From Streptomyces sp. SCSIO 30461 (lineage in GTDB: Bacteria; Actinomycetota; Actinomycetes; Streptomycetales; Streptomycetaceae), in the NCBI RefSeq assembly GCF_037023745.1, contig NZ_CP146101.1:2162001-2226000 (forward strand): 64,000 nucleotides of DNA. Reading direction: 5' to 3'. The notes beneath the pieces are model-generated. The model was not told the origin of the DNA. It worked only from the letters and a program-made list of their open reading frames with translations, and ran no database searches. The translations under genes and the position numbers were made by a program. Below are positions 30,923 to 40,368 of this stretch, one piece after another (positions within the stretch are counted from its first letter, which is position 1; each line of letters opens with the position of its first letter).

Positions 30923-30997
30923 CGGCTCGCGCGGCCACCGCGTGGAGGTGCGTGGTGCCGGGGCCGGGAAGAGCCCGGAGGAAGCGGGCATGAGAGC

Positions 30998-31030
30998 GGG
31001 TGGCCGCCCCTCCGTGAGGGGCGGCCACCC
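30998..31030. terminator. Bidirectional hairpin between protease and DUF7455 gene
   Basis: GGGTGGCCGCCCCT pairs perfectly with AGGGGCGGCCACCC (14 base pairs, loop CCGTG) between two convergent genes. Confidence 0.85.
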
Positions 31031-31077
31031 ATCGACCGGTCCTGGACCGGCCCTTGGCTCGTCGTAGGACGTGAGAG

Positions 31078-31308
31078 TCAGCGCTCGTCTTCGCCGGCGC
31101 TGGCAGGTACAGCCGTCAGCCGGTCGGTCTCGTCCTGTATCTCAACGGCGATCTTCTTGAGTTCCGGCTCGAACTTGCGCCCGTGGTGAGCACAGAAGAG
31201 CAGCTCACCACCGCTGGTCAGGACGACGCGCAGGTACGCCTGGGCGCCACAGCGGTCGCAACGGTCAGCGGCCGTCAGTGGGCTCGCGGGGGTCAGAACA
31301 GTAGTCAC
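31078..31308 (-). CDS. DUF7455 small zinc-ribbon-like protein
   Basis: A 76-residue protein with CDRCGAQAYLRV near residue 17 and a later CAHHGRKFEPEL: a Cys-x2-Cys ... Cys-x-His-His set likely to bind zinc. Actinobacterial DUF7455 proteins of this size are conserved but of unknown function. The GTG at 31,308 follows AGAGG. It has an exceptionally long, lower-GC leader with an upstream ORF. It is divergent from parE with a 451-base gap between the two starts. Confidence 0.82.
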   Translation of the reverse strand: MTTVLTPASPLTAADRCDRCGAQAYLRVVLTSGGELLFCAHHGRKFEPELKKIAVEIQDETDRLTAVPASAGEDER

Positions 31309-31470
31309 GTCGCCTCTTCTCTAGCTCGACGAGCTGTCGTACCAGGGTCAACATCCAACCAGGCCGAAAACGTTCCCGCTCGGGCCTTTTCCTGGAAACT
31401 TCTTCTTGGCGGTGCTTCGAGGTGGCTGGCTGCCGACTGGCTGGCGGCGAATGTGCCGTATTGCTTCGCT

Positions 31471-31503
31471 TTACGGTTTCGCTTGCTTGCTTGTCTGTCT
31501 CAT
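31471..31503 (-). CDS. Ten-codon upstream ORF in the DUF7455 leader
   Basis: ATG at 31,503 preceded by GGGAGGAACC encodes MRQTSKQAKP then TAA at 31,471. It lies 162 bases upstream of the DUF7455 start, within a leader whose likely -10 (TAGGCT, minus strand, 31,551-31,556) is about 48 bases further upstream. The surrounding 250 bases are much richer in A/T and in GGCTGGC and CTTGCTTG repeats than the rest of the window. A leader-peptide or attenuation role is inferred only. Confidence 0.4.
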   Translation of the reverse strand: MRQTSKQAKP

Positions 31504-31555
31504 GGTTCCTCCCGGCTGGCTTGCCGGTTTGTTGTTGAGGACGTGCCCGGAGCCT

Positions 31556-31759
31556 AAATGGTTCATGCGCCAAAGGGAACGTGATGTGCGCGTCACCCGA
31601 ACGAGGGATCGAACACGCATGCGACTCTGGACTAGCATGAGTCATCAGGAGGGTGGCGTTACATCGGCTCTACCAGGCCTCGGTACCCTCTGACCGGTGA
31701 ACGACGCCCGGCCTTTACCCACAGGGGCCAGATCCAGAATTCAGCGAGGAGCGAACCGC
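31556..31759. promoter_or_regulatory. Divergent promoter region of DUF7455 gene and parE
   Basis: On the plus strand TTACAT (31,659-31,664) and TACCCT (31,684-31,689) with a 19-base spacer are a possible parE promoter. On the minus strand TAGGCT ending at 31,551 could serve the DUF7455 leader. Neither is strong. Confidence 0.35.
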
Positions 31760-33877
31760 GTGACCGCCGAAATGTCAGTGCCGTCCAGTGCGCTGCTGAC
31801 CGCAGACCGTGACGGTTCCAACTACACCGCGCGGCACCTGCTCGTCCTCGAGGGGCTTGAGGCGGTTCGCAAGCGCCCGGGCATGTACATCGGGTCGACC
31901 GACAGCCGTGGTCTCATGCACTGCCTCTGGGAGATCATCGACAACTCGGTGGACGAGGCCCTGGGCGGGTACTGCGACCACATCGAGGTGATCCTCCACC
32001 ACGACGGCTCGGTCGAGGTCCGGGACAACGGCCGGGGCATCCCCGTCGACGTCGAGCCGAAGACCGGCCTCTCGGGTGTCGAGGTCGTCATGACCAAACT
32101 GCACGCCGGCGGCAAGTTCGGCGGCGGCTCGTACGCGGCTTCCGGCGGTCTGCACGGCGTCGGCGCCTCCGTGGTGAACGCGCTGTCGTCCCGCCTCGAC
32201 GTCGAGGTCGACCGGAGCGGTGCCACGCACGCGATCAGCTTCCGCCGCGGTGTCCCCGGCATGTTCACCGAGTCGGGGCCCGATAGTCCCTTCGACCCGG
32301 CGAACGGGCTGCTCAAAGGGAAGCGGGTGCCCAAGACCCGTACCGGCACCCGTGTCCGCTACTGGGCCGACCGGCAGATCTTCCTCAAGGACGCCAAGCT
32401 CGCCCTGGAGACGCTGCACCAGCGCGCCCGCCAGACCGCCTTTCTCGTTCCGGGGCTCACCATCGTCGTCCGCGACGAGCGCGACCTGGAGGGCGAGGGC
32501 AAGTCGCAGGAGATCTTCCGCTTCGACGGCGGCATCAGCGAGTTCTGCGAGTACCTCGCCCAGGACAAGGCGGTCTGCGACGTCCTGCGCCTCACCGGCA
32601 GCGGCACCTTCAAGGAGACCGTCCCGGTCCTCGACGACCGAGGCCATATGACGCCGACCGAGGTCACCCGCGAGCTCGGGGTGGACATCGCCCTGCGCTG
32701 GGGTACCGGCTACGACACCACGCTGAAGTCCTTCGTCAACATCATCGCCACCCCCAAGGGCGGTACTCATGTGACCGGATTCGAGCGCTCCGTCACCAAG
32801 ACGGTCAACGAGGTGCTGCGCTCCGCCAAGCTGCTGAGGGTCGCGGAGGACGACATCGTCAAGGACGACGCCCTCGAAGGCCTCACCGCGGTCGTCACCG
32901 TACGGCTCGCCGAGCCGCAGTTCGAAGGCCAGACCAAGGAAGTGCTGGGCACATCCGCAGCAAACCGGATCGTGGCCAATGTCGTGGCCAAGGAGCTCAA
33001 GGCGTTCCTGACTTCGACCAAGCGCGATGCCAAGGCGCAGGCCAGGGCGGTCTTGGAGAAGGCCGTCGCCGCGGCGCGTACGCGTATCGCAGCCCGCCAG
33101 CACAAGGAGGCCCAGCGGCGGAAGACGGCTCTCGAGTCGTCCTCGCTGCCGGCCAAGCTCGCCGACTGCCGCAGCGACGACGTCGACCGCAGCGAGCTCT
33201 TCATCGTCGAGGGTGACTCCGCGCTCGGCACGGCCAAGCTTGCCCGCAACTCCGAGTTCCAGGCGCTGCTCCCGATCCGGGGCAAGATCCTCAACGTCCA
33301 GAAGTCATCCGTCTCCGACATGCTCAAGAACGCCGAGTGCGGAGCGATCATCCAGGTCATAGGAGCGGGCTCCGGCCGCACCTTCGACATCGACGCCGCC
33401 CGCTACGGCAAGATCGTGCTCCTGGTCGACGCCGATGTCGACGGAGCCCACATCCGCTGCCTGCTGCTCACCCTCTTCCAGCGCTATATGCGGCCAATGG
33501 TCGAGGCAGGCCGGGTCTTCGCCGCCGTCCCGCCGTTGCACCGGATCGAGCTCGTCCAGCCCAAGAAGGGCCAGGACAAGTACGTGTACACGTACTCGGA
33601 CAACGAACTGCGCTCCACGCTCCTCGAGTTCCAGCGCAAGGGCATCCGGTTCAAGGACTCGATCCAGCGCTACAAGGGCCTCGGTGAGATGGACGCCGAC
33701 CAGCTGGCCGAGACCACGATGGACCCGCGGCACCGCACGCTGCGCCGGATCAACATCGGCGATCTGGAGTCCGCTGAGCAGGTGTTCGACCTGCTGATGG
33801 GCAATGACGTCGCCCCACGCAAGGAGTTCATCACCAGCAGCGCGGCGACGCTCGACCGCTCGCGCATCGACGCCTGA
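31760..33877 (+). CDS. parE: DNA topoisomerase IV subunit B (ParE, GyrB-type)
   Basis: ATPase subunit of the chromosome-decatenating type II topoisomerase; partner of ParC at 37,676-40,123. 705 residues: GHKL ATPase domain (EIIDNSVDEALGG, DNGRGIPVD, GGLHGVGASVVNALS), transducer domain, TOPRIM domain (LFIVEGDSALGTAK, VDADVDGAHIRC) and the C-terminal YKGLGEMDADQLAETT. The assignment to ParE rather than GyrB rests on the separate parC nearby and on the lack of the usual gyrB-gyrA adjacency. The GTG at 31,760 follows GAGGAG; a GTG at 31,697 would add 21 poorly conserved residues. Confidence 0.93.
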   Translation: MTAEMSVPSSALLTADRDGSNYTARHLLVLEGLEAVRKRPGMYIGSTDSRGLMHCLWEIIDNSVDEALGGYCDHIEVILHHDGSVEVRDNGRGIPVDVEPKTGLSGVEVVMTKLHAGGKFGGGSYAASGGLHGVGASVVNALSSRLDVEVDRSGATHAISFRRGVPGMFTESGPDSPFDPANGLLKGKRVPKTRTGTRVRYWADRQIFLKDAKLALETLHQRARQTAFLVPGLTIVVRDERDLEGEGKSQEIFRFDGGISEFCEYLAQDKAVCDVLRLTGSGTFKETVPVLDDRGHMTPTEVTRELGVDIALRWGTGYDTTLKSFVNIIATPKGGTHVTGFERSVTKTVNEVLRSAKLLRVAEDDIVKDDALEGLTAVVTVRLAEPQFEGQTKEVLGTSAANRIVANVVAKELKAFLTSTKRDAKAQARAVLEKAVAAARTRIAARQHKEAQRRKTALESSSLPAKLADCRSDDVDRSELFIVEGDSALGTAKLARNSEFQALLPIRGKILNVQKSSVSDMLKNAECGAIIQVIGAGSGRTFDIDAARYGKIVLLVDADVDGAHIRCLLLTLFQRYMRPMVEAGRVFAAVPPLHRIELVQPKKGQDKYVYTYSDNELRSTLLEFQRKGIRFKDSIQRYKGLGEMDADQLAETTMDPRHRTLRRINIGDLESAEQVFDLLMGNDVAPRKEFITSSAATLDRSRIDA

Positions 33878-34060
33878 CTCGAAGCCCTGACCGGGCGGCG
33901 CTTCCAACCCTGCCGCTCCGGTCACCAACCTGGCGGAATCCCGGCATCCGTCACCTAATGGGGTGAAGAGGAAGAGAGAAGAGTCAGGGATCTCCCCGTT
34001 CTGTCCATTCTGGTGGGGGCCAGCGACCGCGATGGTTCGCTGACAGGGAGAGAGCTGAGC

Positions 34061-34642
34061 GTGGAGAAGCAGGATTGCCGGGAAGGCGGTGCCGTGCGCA
34101 TCGACGACCCGTGGTACGACGCGTTGGCCTTCGGCTGGGGCGAGTCCGACAGTGCGGGCCTGCCCGCAGCGAGCGTGCCTCCGGGGGCCGGATTTCGGGA
34201 GCATCGCGGCGCACCAGCCGACATCTACCGGGAAGTGCAGCGCAGCGCGGCCTTCCAGGAGGTGCGCAGTCGCTACAGGCGGTTCGTCATTCCGGCGACA
34301 CTCGTCTTCTTCACCTGGTACGTGGCATACGTCATCACCGCCACCACCGCACCCGCGCTGATGGCGAAGCCGGTCGCTGGGGCGGTCAACGTGGCGATGG
34401 TGGCCGGCCTGGGGCAGTTCCTCACCACCTTCCTGCTCACCTGGGCCTACGCCCGCCATGCCCGGCTGCGCAGGGACCGTGCGGCCCTCGATCTGCGCTG
34501 GACGGTTTTCGACCAGACACGCGAGGCCGACCTGCGAAGCGGCACCGATTCGGCGACCGAGGACGGGGCGGACCACGGATCCTCGGGCCCGGTGCGACCC
34601 GTCCGGGGCGGCGCGGAGCCATCAGGGAGGGCCGGGCGTTGA
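34061..34642 (+). CDS. DUF485 small membrane protein paired with symporter
   Basis: A 193-residue protein with a DUF485 core: SRYRRFVIPATLVFFTWYVAYVI (first membrane helix) and AMVAGLGQFLTTFLLTWAYAR (second), flanked by a soluble Asp/Gly-rich N-terminus and a charged tail. DUF485 proteins (YjcH type) are co-encoded with acetate/solute symporters; here the stop codon overlaps the TTG start of the symporter. The GTG at 34,061 follows GGGAGAGAG; a second GTG at 34,094 is possible. Confidence 0.82.
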   Translation: MEKQDCREGGAVRIDDPWYDALAFGWGESDSAGLPAASVPPGAGFREHRGAPADIYREVQRSAAFQEVRSRYRRFVIPATLVFFTWYVAYVITATTAPALMAKPVAGAVNVAMVAGLGQFLTTFLLTWAYARHARLRRDRAALDLRWTVFDQTREADLRSGTDSATEDGADHGSSGPVRPVRGGAEPSGRAGR

Positions 34643-36231
34643 ACGGCGACCACCAGACGCTGGCGCTGCTGCTGTTCAGCGCCTTCATCGCGCTCACCCT
34701 GGGTATCACCACCTGGGTGGGGCGCCATCGGCGTGGCTCGGCGGAGGAGTTCTACGTCGGCGGACGACTGTTCTCGCCCATGGAGAACGGCTTCGCCATA
34801 GCCGGCGACTACATGTCAGCGGCCTCGTTCCTGGGCATCTCCGGCCTCATCGCCCTCTACGGCTACGACGGAATGCTCTACTCCGTGGGCTTCCTGGTGG
34901 CCTGGTTGGTGGTGCTGCTCCTCGTCGCCGAACTCGTGCGAAACTGCGGACGGTTCACCCTGGCCGATGTCGTCGCCGCCCGCATGAGGGAACGACCGGT
35001 ACGGATGGCGGCCGGCACGTCGTCCGTCGCCGTGTCCGTGCTCTATCTGGTGGCACAGATGGTGGGCGCCGGCAGTCTGGTCGCCCTTCTGCTCGGCGAG
35101 ACCAGTGAGTCGGCACGCTCCTGGACCGTGGTCGGGGTCGGAGCCCTGATGGTGATCTATGTGTCCTTCGGCGGGATGCGGGCCACCACCTGGATCCAGA
35201 TCGTGAAGGCCGTGCTGCTGATGGCAGGTGCCACAGCCCTCACCGTGCTCGTACTGGCGCGCTTCCACGGCGACTTCAACGCCTTGCTCGACTCCGCCGC
35301 ACGGCAGAGCGGCCACGGACGAGACTTCCTCGCTCCCGGACTGCGCTACGGCGGTGACTGGACTGCGCGCCTCGACTTCATCAGCCTCGGGCTCGCACTG
35401 GTGCTGGGCACCGCCGGATTGCCGCACATCCTGTCGCGCTTCTACACCGTGCCGACCGCTCGCGCCGCGCGCCGCTCCGTCGTCTGGTCCATCGGGCTCA
35501 TCGGCAGCTTCTACCTGATGACGATAGTGCTGGGATTCGGTGCCGCGGCGATCCTCGGCACGGACGAGGTGCGCGCCTCGAACGCCGCGGGCAACACGGC
35601 GGTTCCGCTCCTCGCCCAGGAACTCGGCGGCGGTCCGGGTTCCACCGGAGGCACCGTGCTGTTCGCCGTGGTGGCGGCGGTGGCGTTCGCGACGATTCTC
35701 GCCGTCGTCGCCGGAATCACCCTCGCGTCCTCAGCCTCGGTCGCCCACGATCTGTACGCCTCGCTGCGTCGCAGCGGCGCCGGACAGCGCAGCGAGGTGG
35801 GCGTGGCCCGGCTCGCTGCGGTGGGCATCGGAGCGGTTGCGATCGCGCTCGGCCTCATCGCCCGTGACCTGAATGTGGCGTTCCTGGTGGGACTGGCCTT
35901 CGCCGTCGCCGCATCGGCCAACCTCCCGGTGCTCCTGTACGCGCTGTTCTGGCGGAACTTCACTACGCGCGGCGCGGTCTGGTCCGTCTACGGCGGGCTG
36001 ATCCCGGCAGTGTTGCTCGTGGTCCTGTCGCCGGTGGTGTCCGGAAGCCCGGAGGCATTGTTCCCCGGTGTCGACTTCCAAGTCTTCCCCCTGCAGAACC
36101 CCGGTGTGGTCTCGATTCCCCTGGGCTTCCTCGCGGGCTGGATCGGCACCGTCACGTCCTCCGAGCCCCCGGACGAGACCAAGTACGCGGAGACGGAGGT
36201 GCGTGCCCTGACCGGGGCGGGTGCGGTCTGA
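34639..36231 (+). CDS. Sodium:solute symporter (ActP-like cation/acetate family)
   Basis: A 530-residue SSS-family transporter with about 13 membrane helices. Characteristic blocks: EEFYVGGRLFSPMENGFAIAGDYMSAASFLG near the N-terminus, FTLADVVAARM, IYVSFGGMRATTWIQIVKA and GLPHILSRFYTV. These match ActP-type acetate/pyruvate symporters, but substrate is unproven. A TTG start at 34,639 shares four bases with the preceding TGA (TTGA), with AGGGAGGGC upstream; this coupling ties it to the DUF485 partner. The longer open frame upstream overlaps the DUF485 gene and is not coding. Confidence 0.9.
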   Translation: MNGDHQTLALLLFSAFIALTLGITTWVGRHRRGSAEEFYVGGRLFSPMENGFAIAGDYMSAASFLGISGLIALYGYDGMLYSVGFLVAWLVVLLLVAELVRNCGRFTLADVVAARMRERPVRMAAGTSSVAVSVLYLVAQMVGAGSLVALLLGETSESARSWTVVGVGALMVIYVSFGGMRATTWIQIVKAVLLMAGATALTVLVLARFHGDFNALLDSAARQSGHGRDFLAPGLRYGGDWTARLDFISLGLALVLGTAGLPHILSRFYTVPTARAARRSVVWSIGLIGSFYLMTIVLGFGAAAILGTDEVRASNAAGNTAVPLLAQELGGGPGSTGGTVLFAVVAAVAFATILAVVAGITLASSASVAHDLYASLRRSGAGQRSEVGVARLAAVGIGAVAIALGLIARDLNVAFLVGLAFAVAASANLPVLLYALFWRNFTTRGAVWSVYGGLIPAVLLVVLSPVVSGSPEALFPGVDFQVFPLQNPGVVSIPLGFLAGWIGTVTSSEPPDETKYAETEVRALTGAGAV

Positions 36232-36322
36232 GGGCGGCGCACGGCTCGGCACGGGGCGGACCCCCGGGTCCGCCCCGTATCCTGGGATGCTCGATAGGTG
36301 CCGAAGCCCCCAGGGAGCCGCG

Positions 36323-37453
36323 TTGAGCCAGCCTCAGATCCCCGTCGTCGTCCTCGCGGGATTTCTGGGATCCGGCAAGACCACACTGCTCAACCATCTG
36401 CTGAAGGCCAGCGGCGGGACCAGGATCGGCGCGATCGTCAACGACTTCGGGTCGATCGAGATCGATGCCATGACGGTGGCCGGTCAGCTTGGCGACTCCA
36501 CGGTGTCGCTGGGCAACGGCTGTCTGTGTTGCGCCGTCGACGCGAGTGAACTTGATGTGTTCCTGGACAAACTCACCGGGCCCGCGGCGAGGGTCGATGT
36601 CATCGTGATCGAGGCGAGCGGTCTCGCCGAGCCGCAGGAACTGGTCCGTATGATCCTGGCCAGTGAGAACGAGCGGATCGTGTACGGCGGCCTGGTCGAG
36701 GTCGTCGACGCGGCCGAGTTCGAGGCGACACGGGCGAAGCACCCTGAGATCGAACGGCACCTCGCGATCGCCGATCTGGTCGTGCTCAACAAGGCGGACC
36801 GGATCGCTGACGGGGAACGACTGCGGGAGCGGATCACCGCTCTCGCCGACGGGGCTGCCGTGCTCCCGACGGTCTACGGTCGCATCGACCCCGCGCTGCT
36901 GTTCGAGTGCCGCCCGCGCGGAGAACGCGTCGGGCAGCTGTCGTTCGAGGACGTCATCGAGGAGAGCTGTGAGGACGCCGACGAACACGACCGCGGCGAC
37001 CATGACGTCCCCCACCGACACCACGGCTCCGGCGCCCATCTGCACGCCGCCTACGACACTGTCTCCTTCGCCGCCACCCGGCCGCTCCACCCTCGCAGGC
37101 TGCTGGACTTCCTCGACTCACGTCCCGACGGGCTCTACCGGATCAAGGGGCACGTGGACTTCGGCGCAGTCGACCCCGCCAACCGTTACACCGTCCACTC
37201 CGTCGGCAGATTCCTGCGTTTCCACCCGGAGCCCTGGCAGCGGACCGGAGCCGACGAGCCTGGAACCCAGTTGGTCCTCATCGGGTCCGGCATCGACACC
37301 GGGTCGCTGATCGAGGGACTCGACGCCGTCTGTGTGGGTGGTCCCGAGGACGCCCCGGACCAGCACGCCCTGTGGGCCCTGTTGCGGTACGTCCCCGGAC
37401 CGGCCGACGCCTCCGGCGCCGAAGTGAGTGAGCCGGACGACTACCTGTCGTAG
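36323..37453 (+). CDS. CobW/COG0523-family GTP-dependent metallochaperone
   Basis: A 376-residue G3E GTPase: Walker A GFLGSGKTTLLN (residues about 13-24), the metal-binding CxCC in NGCLCCAVD, Walker B-type VIVIEASGLAEP, and NKADRI. A His-rich segment near residues 221-240 (DEHDRGDHDVPHRHHGSGAH) precedes the CobW C-terminal domain, suggesting zinc or nickel/cobalt handling. No Zur-like operator was recognised upstream. The TTG at 36,323 follows AGGGAG; other in-frame starts upstream are poorer. It is convergent with parC. Confidence 0.88.
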   Translation: MSQPQIPVVVLAGFLGSGKTTLLNHLLKASGGTRIGAIVNDFGSIEIDAMTVAGQLGDSTVSLGNGCLCCAVDASELDVFLDKLTGPAARVDVIVIEASGLAEPQELVRMILASENERIVYGGLVEVVDAAEFEATRAKHPEIERHLAIADLVVLNKADRIADGERLRERITALADGAAVLPTVYGRIDPALLFECRPRGERVGQLSFEDVIEESCEDADEHDRGDHDVPHRHHGSGAHLHAAYDTVSFAATRPLHPRRLLDFLDSRPDGLYRIKGHVDFGAVDPANRYTVHSVGRFLRFHPEPWQRTGADEPGTQLVLIGSGIDTGSLIEGLDAVCVGGPEDAPDQHALWALLRYVPGPADASGAEVSEPDDYLS

Positions 37454-37573
37454 CTCATCGCCCGGGGACCCCGTGCGGTGCGGCCGGTTCCAGGCTCGGT
37501 GTGCGGTGCGGGAACCCGTTCGGCCAGGATCCGTCTGCCGCGAACTGTCAGTCGGGCAAGACGGTGGGGGACA

Positions 37574-37631
37574 CGAAGACCTCCGTGTGTGGTGTGGAGC
37601 CCGGACACCTCCACCACACCGGAGGTCTTCG
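37574..37631. terminator. Long hairpin between CobW-like gene and parC
   Basis: CGAAGACCTCCG at 37,574-37,585 pairs perfectly with 37,620-37,631, extended by an imperfect TGTGTGGTG/CACCACAC stem. It lies between convergent genes. Confidence 0.75.
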
Positions 37632-37675
37632 CCATGAAGACCCAGCCTTGTTGACAACGCTCGTGGTGAACACAC

Positions 37676-40123
37676 CTAGGGCCCTGCCAACGCGGCCACT
37701 GGCTTCGCCAGGGCGATGCCGGAGCCGTCGCGGCGCGGATCGATCTCCGGCAGGTCCGCAGGCGTGCCGTTCTTCTGCGCAGCACGGGCGGGAGCCGCGC
37801 CGGCCCAGGCCAACAGCAGGACGTCCTCACCCTTGAGGAAGCGCTGGCAACGCACACCCCCGGTCGCCCGGCCCTTGCGCGGATACTGGTCGAACGGGGT
37901 CAGCTTCGCTGTCGTGACCGAGTCGTCCAACGCTCCCGTGGCGCCCGCCGCGGTGAACACCACTGCATCGGACGCCGGGTCCACCGCGGTGAACGAGATC
38001 ACCCCGGCGCCCTCGGCGAGCTTGATGCCGGCCATGCCACCGGCCGGTCGACCCTGCGGCCTGACCTGCGACGCCTGGAAACGCAGCAGTTGGGCGTCGG
38101 AGGTGATGAACACCAGGTCCTCATCGCCGGTACGCAGCTCGGTGCCACCCACGATCCGGTCGCCCTCCTTCAGCGCGATGACCTCCAGCTCGTCCTTGTT
38201 GGCCGGGTAGTCGGGCACCACCCGTTTGACCACACCCTGGAGCGTGCCGAGTGCCAGCCCGGGGGAAGCCTCGTCGAGTGTGGTCAGGCAGACCACCGAC
38301 TCGTGCGGTTCCAGTGACAGGAACTCCGACAGTTGCGCACCACCGGAAAGTGCCGGCGCGGAAGCCGAATCGGGAAGTTGCGGAAGGTCGATCACCGAGA
38401 GTCTCAGCAGACGCCCCGCCGAGGTGACGGCCCCCACCTCGCCGCGTGCTGTGGCGGCGACCGCGGAGACGATCAGATCGTGCCTGGCGCGCTTGCCGTC
38501 GCCTTGCGGCCACGGCTCGGCCGTGGCGGTGCGGGCGAGCAACCCGGCGGAGGAGAGCAGCACCCTGCAGGGGGCGTCCGCCACCTGCAGGGAGGCGACG
38601 GCAGGAGCGGGGGCGCCCGAGGACTCCAGCAGCACCGTGCGTCGCTCGGTGCCGAACTTCTTCGCCACCGCCGCCAGTTCCGAAGAGACCAGCTTGCGCA
38701 GCTCCGCGTCCGACTCCAGGATCCGGGTCAGCTCCTCGATCTCCGCGGTCAGGCGGTCGCGCTCGCTCTCCAGCTCCAGCCGGTCGAACTTGGTGAGCCG
38801 CCGCAGCGGGGTGTCGAGGATGTACTGGGTCTGCACCTCGCTGAGGGAGAAGTGCGCGATGAGGCGCTCCTTCGCCTGCGCGGAGTTCTCGCTGGAGCGG
38901 ATCAGGCGGATGACCTCGTCGATGTCGAGGAGAGCGACCAGCAGGCCTTCGACCAGGTGCAGCCGGTCGCGCTTCTTGCCGCGGCGGAACTCGCTGCGCC
39001 GCCGCACCACATTGAAGCGGTGGTCGAGATAGACCTCGAGCAGCTCCTTGAGGCCCAGGGTCAGCGGCTGTCCGTCGACGAGCGCCACGTTGTTGATGCC
39101 GAAGGACTCCTCCATCGGCGTGAGCTTGTAGAGCTGCTCCAGGACGGCCTCCGGGATGAAGCCGTTCTTGATCTCGATCACCAGCCGCAGCCCGTGCTCG
39201 CGGTCGGTGAGGTCCTTGACGTCCGCGATGCCCTGGAGCTTCTTCGAGCCGACCAGGTCCTTGATCTTCGAGATCACCTTCTCCGGGCCCACGGTGAAGG
39301 GGAGTTCGGTGACGACCAGGCCCTTGCGGCGGGCCGTCACGTTCTCGACTGCCACCGTGGCACGGATCTTGAAGGTGCCGCGGCCCGTCTCATAGGCGTC
39401 CCTGATCCCGGACAGGCCCACGATCCTGCCACCGGTCGGCAGATCGGGCCCGGGGACATGCCTCATCAGGGTCTCCAGGTCCGCGCCCGGGTACCGGATC
39501 AGGTGGCGCGCGGCGGCGATGACCTCGCTCAGATTGTGCGGCGGCATGTTCGTGGCCATACCGACCGCGATCCCGGAGGCGCCGTTGACCAGGAGATTCG
39601 GGAAGGCGGCGGGTAGTGCGACCGGCTCCTGCTCCTGTCCGTCGTAGTTCGGTGAGAAGTCGACCGTGTCCTCGTCGATCGACTCCGTCATCAGACTTGT
39701 CGCGTCGGCCATCCGGCACTCCGTGTACCGCATGGCGGCCGGAGGGTCGTCATTGCCGAGCGAGCCGAAGTTCCCGTGGCCATCGACCAGCGGCAGCCGC
39801 ATGGAGAAGGGCTGGGCCATCCGCACCAGGGCGTCGTAGATCGACGCGTCACCGTGCGGATGGAGCTTGCCCATGACCTCGCCGACCACCCGGGCGCACT
39901 TCACGTACCCACGGTCGGGGCGCAGGCCCATCTCGTTCATCTGATAGACGATCCGGCGGTGGACGGGCTTCATCCCGTCCCTGGCGTCGGGCAGGGCACG
40001 GGAGTAGATCACCGAGTACGCGTACTCGAGGAAGGAGCCCTGCATTTCGTCGACGACGTCGATGTCGAGGATCCTCTCCTCGAAGTCGTCGGGCGGCGGC
40101 GTCTTCGTGCTGCGGCGGGCCAT
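37676..40123 (-). CDS. parC: DNA topoisomerase IV subunit A (ParC, GyrA-type)
   Basis: DNA-cleaving subunit of topoisomerase IV. The 815-residue protein starts MARRSTKTPPPDDFEERI; the winged-helix CAP region includes GMKPVHRRIVYQM and HPHGDASIYDALVRMAQ (quinolone-resistance region), and the catalytic tyrosine is in AAMRYTECRM. The coiled coil and the C-terminal beta-pinwheel (repeats with SSAGLLAR, TSAGRLLRLSV, TSDAQLLRF) follow; no GyrA-box was noticed, favouring ParC. ATG at 40,123 has GAAGGAG upstream; the frame runs on to 40,321 without a plausible start. Confidence 0.93.
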   Translation of the reverse strand: MARRSTKTPPPDDFEERILDIDVVDEMQGSFLEYAYSVIYSRALPDARDGMKPVHRRIVYQMNEMGLRPDRGYVKCARVVGEVMGKLHPHGDASIYDALVRMAQPFSMRLPLVDGHGNFGSLGNDDPPAAMRYTECRMADATSLMTESIDEDTVDFSPNYDGQEQEPVALPAAFPNLLVNGASGIAVGMATNMPPHNLSEVIAAARHLIRYPGADLETLMRHVPGPDLPTGGRIVGLSGIRDAYETGRGTFKIRATVAVENVTARRKGLVVTELPFTVGPEKVISKIKDLVGSKKLQGIADVKDLTDREHGLRLVIEIKNGFIPEAVLEQLYKLTPMEESFGINNVALVDGQPLTLGLKELLEVYLDHRFNVVRRRSEFRRGKKRDRLHLVEGLLVALLDIDEVIRLIRSSENSAQAKERLIAHFSLSEVQTQYILDTPLRRLTKFDRLELESERDRLTAEIEELTRILESDAELRKLVSSELAAVAKKFGTERRTVLLESSGAPAPAVASLQVADAPCRVLLSSAGLLARTATAEPWPQGDGKRARHDLIVSAVAATARGEVGAVTSAGRLLRLSVIDLPQLPDSASAPALSGGAQLSEFLSLEPHESVVCLTTLDEASPGLALGTLQGVVKRVVPDYPANKDELEVIALKEGDRIVGGTELRTGDEDLVFITSDAQLLRFQASQVRPQGRPAGGMAGIKLAEGAGVISFTAVDPASDAVVFTAAGATGALDDSVTTAKLTPFDQYPRKGRATGGVRCQRFLKGEDVLLLAWAGAAPARAAQKNGTPADLPEIDPRRDGSGIALAKPVAALAGP

Positions 40124-40368
40124 CGCTGCTGCGGCTCCTTCACCAACATGAACCATGGACGGGAACTGATGCGGACCATTGTGGACCGTACCGCCGACAA
40201 CGCGGACCTCGACCCGGGCCCCGGGCTCTTCGGCGGCCCTCGTGACCACACCCGGTGACCGAGGGGGAACTGCCGGGAACTTCGCCAGGTGTCGGCGGGC
40301 TTGCATACAGTGGCTGTGCATAGGCAGGTAGACGAGCAGGACTACCGAATCGCGATCGAAGGGACCAC

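Noticed and set aside
31265..31645. 126-codon minus-strand frame overlapping DUF7455
   Set aside because: No ribosome site at its start and mixed, Arg/Pro-rich translation; the overlapping DUF7455 frame is the real gene, though part of the frame lies in the unusual leader.
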